A DNA stretch of 64,000 nucleotides, taken from the NCBI RefSeq assembly GCF_902498745.1, contig NZ_LR701479.1, forward strand, positions 1,368,292 to 1,432,291, given 5' to 3'. The position numbers and the translations under genes are program-made. The notes under the pieces were generated by a model that worked only from the letters and a program-made list of their open reading frames with translations, was not told the origin of the DNA and did not search any database. Source of the stretch: Erythrobacter sp. EC-HK427. GTDB lineage: Bacteria; Pseudomonadota; Alphaproteobacteria; Sphingomonadales; Sphingomonadaceae. The stretch's first letter is position 1, and every line of letters starts with the position of its first letter. This document shows positions 39,164 through 48,106 of this stretch, piece by piece.

Positions 39164-40117
39164 ATGATCCGCCTTTTCGCCACCCTTCTTGCCGCCATCA
39201 TGCTCGCCGGGTGTGCTACCGCACAGGCGCCGCCGCCCGAACGCCGCATTGCGCTGACCTTCGACGATATCCCGCGCCATCAGGGTGCTTTTCTCACTAC
39301 CGACGAGCGCGTCGAAATGCTCCGTACCACGTTGCGCGAGGCGGGCGTCGAACAGGCGGCGTTTTTCGTCAATCCGGGCAATCTGCACGAGCGCGAAAAT
39401 GGTGTCGCGCATATTATGGCGTATCAGGCCGATGGCCATGTGATGGCCAATCACACCGCCAGCCATGCCTCGCTGAGCGACCTTACCGTCGAGGATTACC
39501 TCGCCGAGATTGGCCGCGCGGAAGCGTGGCTGGAGCAGCTCGAAAACCACCGCCCGTGGTTCCGCTACCCGTATTTGAATGAAGGCCGCCGCGATCATGC
39601 CAAGCGCGATGGCGTGCGCGCAGGCCTCGCCGAGCGCGGGCTCGTCAATGGCTATGTCACCGCCGATGCAAGCGACTGGTTCTACGATCAGGCGGCGAGC
39701 GAAGCGGTGCGGGACGGGCACGCGGTCGACATGGAAGCACTCGGCGAATTGTTCGTCGAAAGCCATGTCGAGGCAGCGGACTTTTTCGATGATCTGGCCG
39801 TGCGGACGATTGGCCGCTCGCCCGCGCACGTTATGTTGCTGCACGAGGCGGATGTGACCGTGCTGTTTCTCGCCGATCTGATCGACGCGCTCGAAGCGGA
39901 TGGCTGGACGATCATCACGGCGGACGAAGCCTTTGCCGATCCGTTCGGTGCCTATGCCGCCAGCTATGACACGCCGAGTGCGCAAGGCACGCTGACCGAG
40001 CAAGTCGCGTGGCAGGCTGGCTTGCCAGCGCCGCGCTGGTATGCGCGCAATGATACAGCCGTCGCGCGCGCCGCGTTCAACGCCCGCGTGCTGGGCCAAA
40101 CAGGGGGAAATGACTGA
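39164..40117 (+). CDS. Polysaccharide deacetylase family (CE4/NodB) lipoprotein
   Basis: Envelope-anchored deacetylase acting on N- or O-acetylated glycans. The 317-aa protein has a lipobox LAGC at residues 14-17, the CE4 motif ALTFDD (Asp base and metal ligand), and the zinc pair in NHTASHASL. A conserved RYPYLNEG segment contains the arginine-bearing motif 3. Start ATG 39164 directly precedes the signal. The substrate (peptidoglycan, exopolysaccharide) is not determinable from sequence. Confidence 0.88.
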   Translation: MIRLFATLLAAIMLAGCATAQAPPPERRIALTFDDIPRHQGAFLTTDERVEMLRTTLREAGVEQAAFFVNPGNLHERENGVAHIMAYQADGHVMANHTASHASLSDLTVEDYLAEIGRAEAWLEQLENHRPWFRYPYLNEGRRDHAKRDGVRAGLAERGLVNGYVTADASDWFYDQAASEAVRDGHAVDMEALGELFVESHVEAADFFDDLAVRTIGRSPAHVMLLHEADVTVLFLADLIDALEADGWTIITADEAFADPFGAYAASYDTPSAQGTLTEQVAWQAGLPAPRWYARNDTAVARAAFNARVLGQTGGND

Positions 40118-40118
40118 C

Positions 40119-40601
40119 ATGAAGACGCTTCGCATCGCCGCCCTTTTGCCCGCTATCGCGCTTATCGCCGCGTGCGGGGGAGAGGCGCAGGAGCCCGCGC
40201 CGACCAGTGACAACCCGCCCGCTCTCGCCGAGAGCGCCGATGAACAACTCGCCGCTGCGGTTCCGGAGGATGTGGTGGCAACGCCCGCAGCAGCCGAAGG
40301 TGCTATCCCCGCGCAGTTTATCGGCGTGTGGGACTATATCGAAGGCACCTGCGATCCGGCTTCGGATATGCGGCTGGAAATCTCGCAGGACAGCTTGGTC
40401 TTCTACGAAAGCGTGGGCCAAGTGCGATCAGCACAGGCTGACGGCGACACGCTGCGAGTCGATCTGGCCATGTCCGGTGAAGGCGAATCTTGGCGCGACC
40501 AGTTGCAGTTCACGCTGATGGATGACGGCACCTTGCACAGGGTCGATGCCGCAGCACCCGATGCTGTGGACGAATACCCGCGCAAACGCTGCGACGGCTA
40601 G
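40119..40601 (+). CDS. Small lipoprotein of unknown function
   Basis: A 160-aa protein with lipobox IAAC, a Pro/Ala/Glu-rich linker (about 20-60), and a C-terminal domain starting GAIPAQFIGVWDYIEGTC and closing RKRC, rich in beta-strand stretches. ATG 40119 is chosen over 40110, which leaves almost no spacing to the GGGGGA site. It overlaps nothing but starts one base after the deacetylase stop. Probably a homologue of the 38749 gene product. Confidence 0.65.
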   Translation: MKTLRIAALLPAIALIAACGGEAQEPAPTSDNPPALAESADEQLAAAVPEDVVATPAAAEGAIPAQFIGVWDYIEGTCDPASDMRLEISQDSLVFYESVGQVRSAQADGDTLRVDLAMSGEGESWRDQLQFTLMDDGTLHRVDAAAPDAVDEYPRKRCDG

Positions 40602-40608
40602 GCGCCGC

Positions 40609-40812
40609 TTAGCGCGCCTTGCAGGTGCTGATGCCGAAGGGCAGATAGGCCGGGCAGAAGGAGACAAAGCTGGTGAGCGCGAACACCGCTGCCACCCCAT
40701 AGCCGACAATCGCCGCCGTCCCGGTCAGCGTGCCGGTCAGCCCCAGCGCCACCAGCACCACGGCGGCGATCAGGCGGATGGTCTTGTCGAGCGAGCCCAT
40801 ATTCTTTTTCAT
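40609..40812 (-). CDS. DUF2892 (YgaP-like) small inner-membrane protein
   Basis: A 67-aa protein: KKNMGSLDKTIRLIAA start, two membrane helices, and the terminal signature FCPAYLPFGISTCK that defines DUF2892. In E. coli the same domain is attached to a rhodanese in YgaP; here it is free-standing. Function unknown. ATG 40812 has an AAGGA-type site upstream. Confidence 0.88.
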   Translation of the reverse strand: MKKNMGSLDKTIRLIAAVVLVALGLTGTLTGTAAIVGYGVAAVFALTSFVSFCPAYLPFGISTCKAR

Positions 40813-40914
40813 GCGAAAGTCCTTCCGGTTGGGCGGCGGTGCCGGAATGGCGACTCGCCTGTCAGTCTGTTCGCCCCAAATGCGCTCGCGGCTACACGCC
40901 GTCATTGATGCAGA

Positions 40915-41922
40915 TCAATTTGAGCTGCTGGCGTCGCGTTCCTCGTAAGCGAGAATCACCAGCAGCGCAAAGCTCGCCAGCCAGTGCGAGGACATGTAGT
41001 CCTTGTCCACCTGCTCGATGCTCGCATTGTAGAGCGCCAGTTCGGGCGCCGCATGGCCGCTGCCCAGCCGCGCCGCATTGCCGATTTCGATCCAGCTCCA
41101 CGCGCGCGAGAGGTTGAAGCCGTCGAGATGCGCCATCTTGCCATCGCTGCGGTCGCGCGGGACGACCGGATCGAAGAGGCAGGCGGGGCGGCCTTCGCGC
41201 AAGGTCGGCAGATATTGCTCCAGCCAATCGTCAAATGGCACGCGCCCCACCTTGCGCATGACTTGCGCAACGGTGAGCGTGCCAGAGAGGAAATCATCGC
41301 CCGAGGGCTCCAGCGGGCGGACATCGGCGTGGTCACCGAACCATTCCATCGCCTTGTCGCCCATCAGCCGCGCGAGGCCGGGGTCGAAGGTCTCCGCCCA
41401 ATCGAGCGTCAGCCGCATCGCGAAGGCGGTGTTGAAATGGGTGCCGGTGCGGATGGGATAGGCGAGCACGCCCAGATAATCGCGCCAGCCCGCGGCGAAA
41501 TGGCGCGCCAGCGGCTCCATCTGCTGCGCCCACGGCTTTTCCGGTGCGCGCGCGGCTTCGCGGTGCAGCATCGCATACCACGCCCAGCCATAAGGCCGCT
41601 CGAACGCGCGCGATTGCGGGCGCTGCGCATAGGTGAGTTCCGCGCCCAGCTTTTCCGCCGTAAAGGTGCTGTCCGCCAGTGCGGTGATCTGCGGCGCTTC
41701 GGGGAGATCGGGATAGAGACGGCGGATGGTGAGCAAAGTCCACCAGCTGTGGACGCAGCTGTGCCAATCGAAACTGCCGGGGAAGGCGGGGTGCAGGGTG
41801 GCGGGCGAAAGCAAATCCTGTGCGCCCGCCATCACATGGTCGAGCTTGTTGGGATATTCCTGCGCCACATGGGACAAAGCGGTGCGCGCAAAACGCCCTG
41901 CCAGCCCTGGATCAATGCTCAT
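40915..41922 (-). CDS. DUF2891 family protein
   Basis: A 335-aa soluble protein matching DUF2891: PAFPGSFDWHSCVHSWWTL near the N-terminus, RPYGWAWYAML, GTHFNTAFAMRLTLDW, and LDGFNLSRAW in the C-terminal half. This looks like an (alpha/alpha)-barrel of the six-hairpin type, with several conserved His/Asp. Catalytic role unknown. Its ATG overlaps the stop of the 5-oxoprolinase gene (ATGA), so the two are translated together. Confidence 0.85.
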   Translation of the reverse strand: MSIDPGLAGRFARTALSHVAQEYPNKLDHVMAGAQDLLSPATLHPAFPGSFDWHSCVHSWWTLLTIRRLYPDLPEAPQITALADSTFTAEKLGAELTYAQRPQSRAFERPYGWAWYAMLHREAARAPEKPWAQQMEPLARHFAAGWRDYLGVLAYPIRTGTHFNTAFAMRLTLDWAETFDPGLARLMGDKAMEWFGDHADVRPLEPSGDDFLSGTLTVAQVMRKVGRVPFDDWLEQYLPTLREGRPACLFDPVVPRDRSDGKMAHLDGFNLSRAWSWIEIGNAARLGSGHAAPELALYNASIEQVDKDYMSSHWLASFALLVILAYEERDASSSN

Positions 41923-44900
41923 GCCGCGTCTCCATAGCCGCCACCGCCCGGAGTGCGGATGGTGATGACATCGCCGGGTTCGACATCGGCCGCGCCGGTT
42001 GCGCCCAGCTGCGTCACGCGCCCGTCTATATGCTCCACAAAGGTCTCTCCCCGCTGTGCGTCGCCTCCACCGGCCAGCCCGTGCGGCGGCACGCGGCGGC
42101 GGTTGGCGAGCATTTGCACGCGCATGGTTTGCAGGAACGCGATGCGCCGCTCGACCCCGTTGCCCCCCGGCTGCGCGCCCGTGCCGCCGGAGCCTTCGCG
42201 CACGGCAAAGCCAAGCACCCGCACCGGCAGGCGGGTTTCGAGCACTTCGGGGTCGGTGAGGCGCGAATTGGTCATATGCGTTTGCACTGCGTCGGTGCCA
42301 GAGTGGCCCGGCCCCGCGCCCGACCCGCCGCAGATCGTCTCGTAATACTGGTGGCTTTCGTTGCCGAACGTCAAATTGTTCATCGTGCCTTGCGACGGCG
42401 CGAGCGCACCGCAGGCGGTGAAAACGGCATCGGTGACGACCTGGCTCGTCTCGACATTGCCCGCAACGATCGCGGCAGGCGGGTTGGGGCTGAGCATACT
42501 GCCTTCGGGAATGCGCAAGGTGACAGGGCGCAGGCAGCCATCGTTCAACGGCACATCATCGTCGATCAGGCAGCGCAGCGCATAGAGCACGGCGGCGCGG
42601 GTGATTGCTTCGGGCGCGTTGAAATTGTCGGGCAATTGCGCGCTGGTGCCGGTGAAATCGAACACTGCGCTGCGCGCCTCGCGGTCGATGGCGATGCGCA
42701 CTGCCACTTGCGCGCCATTGTCCATTTCGTAGGTGAAAGCACCTTCGGGCAAATGCGCCAGCAATGCGCGCACGGCGGCTTCGCCATTGTAGAGCACGTG
42801 GCCCATATAGGCGGTAACCACCGCGCCCGAATGCTCCTGCGCCGCAGCGGCGAGCAGGTCATTCCCCCGCGCGCAGGCGGCGAGCTGGGCTTTCAGATCG
42901 GCGATATTGCGTGAGGGATTGCGCGCAGGATGCGTGCCGCTGGCGAGGATGGCGCGCACCTCCTGCTCAAGGAAGCGCCCTTTATCCACCAGCAGCACAT
43001 CGTCCAGCCTGATGCCTTCATCATCAATGCTGCGGCTGTCGGGCGGCATGGAGCCCGGCGCAATCCCGCCAATATCGGCATGGTGGCCGCGTGCGGCAAC
43101 GAAGGCGTGCGGCTGCTTGGCCACATCGTCCCAGAATACCGGCGCGATGACGGTGACATCGGGCAGATGCGTTCCGCCGTGATAGGGATCGTTGACGATA
43201 TAGGCATCGCCGCGCCTTATGCCGCGCCCGCTCGCCGAGCGGTTGGCGATCACCCGCTGGATGCTCGCTCCCATGCTGCCCAGATGCACGGGAATATGCG
43301 GCGCATTGGCGATCAGATTGCCCGCCGCATCGAAGAGTGCGCAGGAGAAATCCAGGCGCTCCTTGATATTGACCGAACTGGCGGTCGCTTCCAGCACCAC
43401 GCCCATTTCCTCGGCAATCGCCATGAACAGATTGTTGAAAATGGCGAGGCGGACGGGATCGACCTGTGTGCCCGCTGCCGGAGCGCGCTGTCGCGGCACA
43501 GTGCGGGTGAGGACGAGCGAGCCCTCGGTCTCGCACACCGCTTGCCAGCCGTCCTCCAGCACGGTGGTGGAGCCGGCGGCGGGCAGGATGGCGGGGCCGT
43601 GTCGCGTTTCGCCTGCGGGAATGGGCGCGGGCTGCGTGATGGCGGCATCGCCCAGCCCGCCGCTTGTCCCCTGCGCCTCCACGCTGATCGCTTCGAGCAC
43701 AACAGGCGCGGTATCATCCGACCAGCCGAAGCGTTTGCGATGCGCGGCGCGGAAATCCTCCTCCACCGTCTCGCGCAACAGCAGATCGAGCGTCGTATCG
43801 CTCCCCTCGAACCGCAGCCGCAGCCGGTTGGTGAGGGTGATGGTCTCCGCCGCAATGCCCTGCGCCAGCAGCTCGGCCTTCGCGTCCGCGCGCAGCTTCG
43901 TCAGCGCCTCCATAAAGTCGTTGGAGAGTGGGCGCACCACACCCGCCTCGCGCATCGCAGTCACCGGAGCTAGGCCGATGCCATAGGCGCTGAGCATTCC
44001 GGCGAAGGGGTGGATCAGCACGGTCTCCATCCCCAGCTCGTCTGCCACGCGGCAGGCAAATTGCCCGCCCGCCCCGCCGAAGCAGGCGAGCGCATAGGTC
44101 GTTACATCATGCCCGCGCGCGGTGCTGATCTTGCGGATGGCATTGGCCATTTCATCGACGGCGAGGGTGAGGAAACCTTCGGCGAGTTCCTCCGCGCTCA
44201 TGGCGTGCGGCAGGGCAGCGCGCACTTCGTCCAGCCGCGCGCGGGCTGCGGCGGGATCGAGCGGCGCGTCGCCATGCGGGCCGAACACGGCGGGGAATTG
44301 TGCGGGGTCAATCCGCCCCAGCACCAGATTGCAATCGGTCACCGTCAGCGGCCCGCCCTTGCGGTAGCAGGCAGGGCCGGGATCGGCGCCCGCGCTGTGC
44401 GGGCCGACGCGCAGCCGCTGCCCGTCAAACCGGCAGATCGAGCCGCCGCCCGCCGCCACCGTATGCACCTGCATCATCGGCGCGGCGATGCGCACGCCTG
44501 CCACCACGCTATCGCCGGTGCGCGCATAGTCTCCCGCGAAAAGGCACACATCGGTGCTCGTCCCGCCCATGTCGAAACCGATGAGCTTTTCGTAGCCGAG
44601 CCGCTGCGCGGTTGTCGCCATGCCGACCACGCCACCCGCCGGGCCGGAGAGCACAGCATCCTTGCCGCGAAAGGCCCGTGCATCGGTCAGCCCGCCATTC
44701 GACTGCATAAAGCGCAGCGCGCCGTGTTCGGGCAACCGGACACGCAGCGTTTCGATATATGTCTCGATCACCGGAGATAGGTATCCGTCGGCAATTGTCG
44801 TGTCCCCGCGCGGCACAAGCCGGATCAGCGGGGAGACTTCGTGGCTGACGCTGACTTGCGCAAAGCCCAGATCGCGGGCGATTTCGGCAAGCCGCGCCTC

Positions 44901-45407
44901 ATGCGCCGTATACGTCCAGCCATGCAGCAGCACGATGGCGAGCGCATCGACGCCCGCCTCGCGCAAAGCCGCCAGATCACGCCGCGCCGCGTCCTCGTCG
45001 AGCGGCAGCAGCACCTCGCCATCCGCGCCCATCCGCTCTGTGATTTCAATGACATGGCGTTCCAGCCGCTCGGGCTTCACGATATGCCGCGCGAAAATAT
45101 CGGGCCGCGCCTGGTTGCCGATCCGCAGCGCATCGCGGTGGCCTTGGGTGATGGCCAGCGCGACGTCCGCGCCCTCTCGTTCGAGCAGCGCATTGGTGGC
45201 AATCGTGGTTCCGATGCGCAGCTCGGCAATCGGCGCTGCGCCATGTTCGGCCAGTATCCGCCGCACCGCCTCGCTGGCGGCGTCGGGATAGTGTTCGGGA
45301 TTGCTGGAAAGCAGCTTTGCCGTCACCACGCGGCCATCGGGCAATTGCGCCACGACATCGGTAAAGGTGCCGCCGCGATCGATGGCGAAGCGATAGGAGC
45401 CGGTCAT
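41919..45407 (-). CDS. 5-oxoprolinase-type hydantoinase A/B fusion
   Basis: ATP-dependent ring-opening enzyme, best matched to 5-oxoprolinase (5-oxoproline to glutamate). The 1162-aa protein is a HyuA half (about 1-650: RGGTFTDVVA, GTTIATNALLER, GFDMGGTSTDVCL, FGGAGGQFACRVA) fused to a HyuB half (about 660-1160: DPVRLAIFNNLFMAIAEEMG, NDPYHGGTHLPD, RTPGGGGYGD). ATG 45407 has a GGAG site. Fused OPLAH-like proteins are common in proteobacteria; hydantoinase activity cannot be excluded. It is translationally coupled to the DUF2891 gene. Confidence 0.9.
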   Translation of the reverse strand: MTGSYRFAIDRGGTFTDVVAQLPDGRVVTAKLLSSNPEHYPDAASEAVRRILAEHGAAPIAELRIGTTIATNALLEREGADVALAITQGHRDALRIGNQARPDIFARHIVKPERLERHVIEITERMGADGEVLLPLDEDAARRDLAALREAGVDALAIVLLHGWTYTAHEARLAEIARDLGFAQVSVSHEVSPLIRLVPRGDTTIADGYLSPVIETYIETLRVRLPEHGALRFMQSNGGLTDARAFRGKDAVLSGPAGGVVGMATTAQRLGYEKLIGFDMGGTSTDVCLFAGDYARTGDSVVAGVRIAAPMMQVHTVAAGGGSICRFDGQRLRVGPHSAGADPGPACYRKGGPLTVTDCNLVLGRIDPAQFPAVFGPHGDAPLDPAAARARLDEVRAALPHAMSAEELAEGFLTLAVDEMANAIRKISTARGHDVTTYALACFGGAGGQFACRVADELGMETVLIHPFAGMLSAYGIGLAPVTAMREAGVVRPLSNDFMEALTKLRADAKAELLAQGIAAETITLTNRLRLRFEGSDTTLDLLLRETVEEDFRAAHRKRFGWSDDTAPVVLEAISVEAQGTSGGLGDAAITQPAPIPAGETRHGPAILPAAGSTTVLEDGWQAVCETEGSLVLTRTVPRQRAPAAGTQVDPVRLAIFNNLFMAIAEEMGVVLEATASSVNIKERLDFSCALFDAAGNLIANAPHIPVHLGSMGASIQRVIANRSASGRGIRRGDAYIVNDPYHGGTHLPDVTVIAPVFWDDVAKQPHAFVAARGHHADIGGIAPGSMPPDSRSIDDEGIRLDDVLLVDKGRFLEQEVRAILASGTHPARNPSRNIADLKAQLAACARGNDLLAAAAQEHSGAVVTAYMGHVLYNGEAAVRALLAHLPEGAFTYEMDNGAQVAVRIAIDREARSAVFDFTGTSAQLPDNFNAPEAITRAAVLYALRCLIDDDVPLNDGCLRPVTLRIPEGSMLSPNPPAAIVAGNVETSQVVTDAVFTACGALAPSQGTMNNLTFGNESHQYYETICGGSGAGPGHSGTDAVQTHMTNSRLTDPEVLETRLPVRVLGFAVREGSGGTGAQPGGNGVERRIAFLQTMRVQMLANRRRVPPHGLAGGGDAQRGETFVEHIDGRVTQLGATGAADVEPGDVITIRTPGGGGYGDAA

Positions 45408-45486
45408 TCTCCGTCTGTTAGGCCGTCCCCCGCCGCAGGTCGAGACGCAGCCTTGCCTTTCCCGCCGCAGCGGGCGTAAATCGGCC

Positions 45487-46212
45487 ATGGCAGAAGGCTA
45501 TCTGACGAAGCGCAAAAGATGGAACTGGAAGCTGATCGTGCTGATCGGCCTGTTCCATATTGTCGCGCTGGCGGGCCTTGCGCGGCTGCTCGCGCCCGAT
45601 TTTACTGCAAGCGTAGTGGAACGCGCCACCTCGGTCATCTCGGTTACCATCACCGCGCCCCCGCCGCCCGACGCCGAGCCGAGCGACGCGCCGCCGCAGC
45701 CTGATGAAGGCGCGGCAGGGGCGGAGGGGCGCGATGCGACCCCGCGCGAAGTGATGGCTCCACCGCAGCCGCTGCCCCGCCAGACCCCCGCCCCGCGCGC
45801 GACCTCTACCGGCACGGCGAACAATTCGGGCGCGCGCGACCAAGGCGACGGAACGGGCGCGGGCGGCGAGGGCGAGGGCACGGGCAGCGGACGGCGCGGT
45901 TCGGGAAGAGGCGGCGTTGCTGTCACCCGCCCCTCGGTCCGCTCCGGCCAAATCAATGTCGCGCGCGATTTCCCGATCCCGGAAGGCGGACGCCAGGTGC
46001 GCTACGGCACGTCGGTAACAGTCGTGTTCACGGTGGGCGTGGATGGCAGGGCGTCCAATTGCTCGGTCAGTTCGCCCGGCCCCGATCCGGCAACCAATGC
46101 TTTGGTTTGCCCGCTGGTGATCGAGCGCATCCGCTTTAACCCGGCAACCGACGCAAACGGGGATCCTGTCCCCGCACAATACGGTTGGCGGCAGGATTTC
46201 GGCTCCCGCTAG
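45487..46212 (+). CDS. TonB-like energy-transducing protein
   Basis: A 241-aa protein with one N-terminal membrane anchor (about 16-37), a long Pro/Ala- then Gly/Arg-rich periplasmic linker (about 55-150), and a C-terminal TonB-type domain (VTVVFTVGVDGRASNCSVSSPG). Two cysteines of this domain probably pair. No ExbB/ExbD genes are adjacent. The start codon at 45487 is preceded by a GGGC-rich stretch without a clear ribosome site. Confidence 0.82.
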   Translation: MAEGYLTKRKRWNWKLIVLIGLFHIVALAGLARLLAPDFTASVVERATSVISVTITAPPPPDAEPSDAPPQPDEGAAGAEGRDATPREVMAPPQPLPRQTPAPRATSTGTANNSGARDQGDGTGAGGEGEGTGSGRRGSGRGGVAVTRPSVRSGQINVARDFPIPEGGRQVRYGTSVTVVFTVGVDGRASNCSVSSPGPDPATNALVCPLVIERIRFNPATDANGDPVPAQYGWRQDFGSR

Positions 46213-46269
46213 TCACCGCTGCGCAACAATCGCCTTGCAGAGCGCCAGCGAATTGCACAGGGACTTGGC

Positions 46270-47301
46270 ATGAGCAAAATCCACCCCGTTATCATGTGCG
46301 GCGGCAGCGGCACGCGGCTTTGGCCCAAGAGCCGCAAGAGCCTGCCCAAGCCCTTCCTGCCGCTGGTGGGCGACACCACGCTGTTCGAACAGACGCTGGC
46401 GCGCTGCGCTGACGCGGAGCAATTCGCCGCACCGATCATCGTCACCGGCAGCGCGCACCTGCCCCATGTCGAGGCGCAATTGGGCGGCGCGAGCGCCCGC
46501 ATCATCGTCGAACCGCAGGCCAAGAACACCGCGCCCGCGATTGCGCTGGCGGCCGCCTCTCTGCCCGACGATGCGATCATGCTGGTGTGCCCGAGTGACC
46601 ACCATATCGCCGATGTCGCGGCCTTCCGTGCGGCCGCAAAGGCGGCGGCGGAGTTGGCGCGGAGCGATCACATGGTCGCTTTCGGCATCACCCCGACGCA
46701 TCCCGAAACCGGCTATGGCTATATCCTGCGCGGGGATGCATTGCCCGGCGGCTATGCCATCGAGCGCTTTGTCGAAAAGCCCGATCTGGAGCGCGCTTCG
46801 CAATTCCTCGCCCATGGCGGCTATAGCTGGAACGGCGGCATTTTCGCCTTCCGCGCGGGCGCTTTCATGGACGAACTCGCCGCCCACCGCCCGGCCATGG
46901 CGCAGGCGGTGCGCGATGCGATGGCGGGGGCGAGCGGGCAGGGTGCCCGGCTGCATCCGCTGCCCGAACCCTTCGCAAGCATTGAAGGCGATTCGGTCGA
47001 TTACGCGGTGATGGAGAACACGCGCCGCGCCGCGATGGTGCCCGTTTCCATGGGCTGGTCGGATATTGGCGGCTGGCCGGCCTTGCGCGACGCGCGCGAG
47101 CGGGACGAACGGGGCAATACCGTGCGCGGCGAAGTCGAGCTGGTCGATTGCTCCGGCGTGCTTGCGGAGACCAACGGGCCGCGCATTTCCGCCATCGGGC
47201 TTACCGATGTGGCGATTGTGGTGGACGGGAACGAAGTGCTCGTCACCACGATGGACGGCGCGCAAAAGGTCGGCAAGCTGACCGGCGCGAGCAAGCAGTA
47301 G
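46270..47301 (+). CDS. manC: Mannose-1-phosphate guanylyltransferase
   Basis: Makes GDP-mannose from mannose-1-phosphate and GTP for polysaccharide synthesis. The 343-aa protein has the nucleotidyltransferase signature CGGSGTRLWPKSRKSLPKPF, the VCPSDHH loop, GYGYILRG and the FVEKPDLE sugar-binding segment. It lacks the C-terminal isomerase half of bifunctional ManC/AlgA (about 470 aa), so it is the transferase only. No other capsule genes surround it. Confidence 0.94.
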   Translation: MSKIHPVIMCGGSGTRLWPKSRKSLPKPFLPLVGDTTLFEQTLARCADAEQFAAPIIVTGSAHLPHVEAQLGGASARIIVEPQAKNTAPAIALAAASLPDDAIMLVCPSDHHIADVAAFRAAAKAAAELARSDHMVAFGITPTHPETGYGYILRGDALPGGYAIERFVEKPDLERASQFLAHGGYSWNGGIFAFRAGAFMDELAAHRPAMAQAVRDAMAGASGQGARLHPLPEPFASIEGDSVDYAVMENTRRAAMVPVSMGWSDIGGWPALRDARERDERGNTVRGEVELVDCSGVLAETNGPRISAIGLTDVAIVVDGNEVLVTTMDGAQKVGKLTGASKQ

Positions 47302-47310
47302 GCCCGCGCG

Positions 47311-47781
47311 ATGCTGGTCTTGCTCCCTGTTGCCGACGGCATGATCGCGCAGACGATCCAGCTGGCGCTTGCGCCGGTGTTCGTGCTGGTGGCGCTGGGC
47401 AATATCCTCTCGACGCTCGCCAACCGGCTGGGCCGCGTGGTTGATCGCAGCCGCGAATTACAGCAGCGCCACGGCGCGACGCAGGGAATGGAGCACGATC
47501 TGGTGGTGCGCGAAATCCGCACGCTCGACCGGCGCATCACGCTGATCGGATCGGCGATGCGGCTGCTGGTGCTGGCAGGGCTTGCGATCGGCGTCACCGT
47601 GATGCTGTTGTTCGTGCAGGAGTTTCTCGGCCTGCAGCTCAATCTGCCGGTAGCCGGCACCTTCATCGTCGCCATCGGCCTGCTGATGTGGGCGCTGGTG
47701 CTGTTCCTGCGCGAAACGCAGGAAGCGACCAAGGCGCTGCGGATTCCCGAGGAATATCTGGAGAAAGAGCGGGAGCTTTAA
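47311..47781 (+). CDS. DUF2721 family membrane protein
   Basis: A 156-aa protein with three membrane segments (about 13-33, 82-106 and 114-134) and the DUF2721 hallmarks QLALAPVFVLVALGNIL and LANRLGRVVDR. Function unknown. Starts 9 bp after manC, so probably co-transcribed. Confidence 0.87.
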   Translation: MLVLLPVADGMIAQTIQLALAPVFVLVALGNILSTLANRLGRVVDRSRELQQRHGATQGMEHDLVVREIRTLDRRITLIGSAMRLLVLAGLAIGVTVMLLFVQEFLGLQLNLPVAGTFIVAIGLLMWALVLFLRETQEATKALRIPEEYLEKEREL

Positions 47782-47796
47782 GAGCTTCCCGCTTGG
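47767..47796. terminator. Possible hairpin between converging genes
   Basis: AGCGGGAGCT and AGCTTCCCGCT can pair around the TAA of the DUF2721 gene with one bulge. There is no T-run, so terminator function is uncertain. Confidence 0.35.
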
Positions 47797-47797
47797 C

Positions 47798-48106
47798 CTA
47801 ATCCCGCGGCGGTTCCAGCAGTTTCGCGCCGTGTTGCTGGATCGCGGCATCGACAATCGGTTTGAGGAACCCCAGCGCGGGCGGCAATTGCATCGCGATG
47901 CGCACGGCATTGTCTTCGATATCGATATGGCCGGTGAGCGATTGGCCCATCGCGTTGATCGCCAGCGTCATGCGGTCTTCGCTCGGCCAGTCGGTGGTGA
48001 CGTCGGCCATGCCGCCGGGAATCCCGTCGCCGATCGTGTGACCCTTTTCGCGCAGCCGCCGCCGCACTTCCTCGCGGCCCAGATTATGGGGAACCGAAAC
48101 GTCCAT
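47798..48106 (-). CDS. Polyhydroxyalkanoic acid system family protein
   Basis: A 102-aa protein fitting the PHA_gran_rgn family: an NLGREEVRRRLREKG start, then beta-strands and the C-terminal helix ending GAKLLEP. Members are associated with PHA granules in some bacteria, but no PHA synthase or phasin is nearby. Its ATG overlaps the stop of the upstream gene by one base. Confidence 0.83.
   Translation of the reverse strand: MDVSVPHNLGREEVRRRLREKGHTIGDGIPGGMADVTTDWPSEDRMTLAINAMGQSLTGHIDIEDNAVRIAMQLPPALGFLKPIVDAAIQQHGAKLLEPPRD

Noticed and set aside
45487-46212. TonB-dependent siderophore system
   Set aside because: Only one TonB-like protein is present, without ExbB/ExbD, receptor or siderophore genes, so no system can be claimed.
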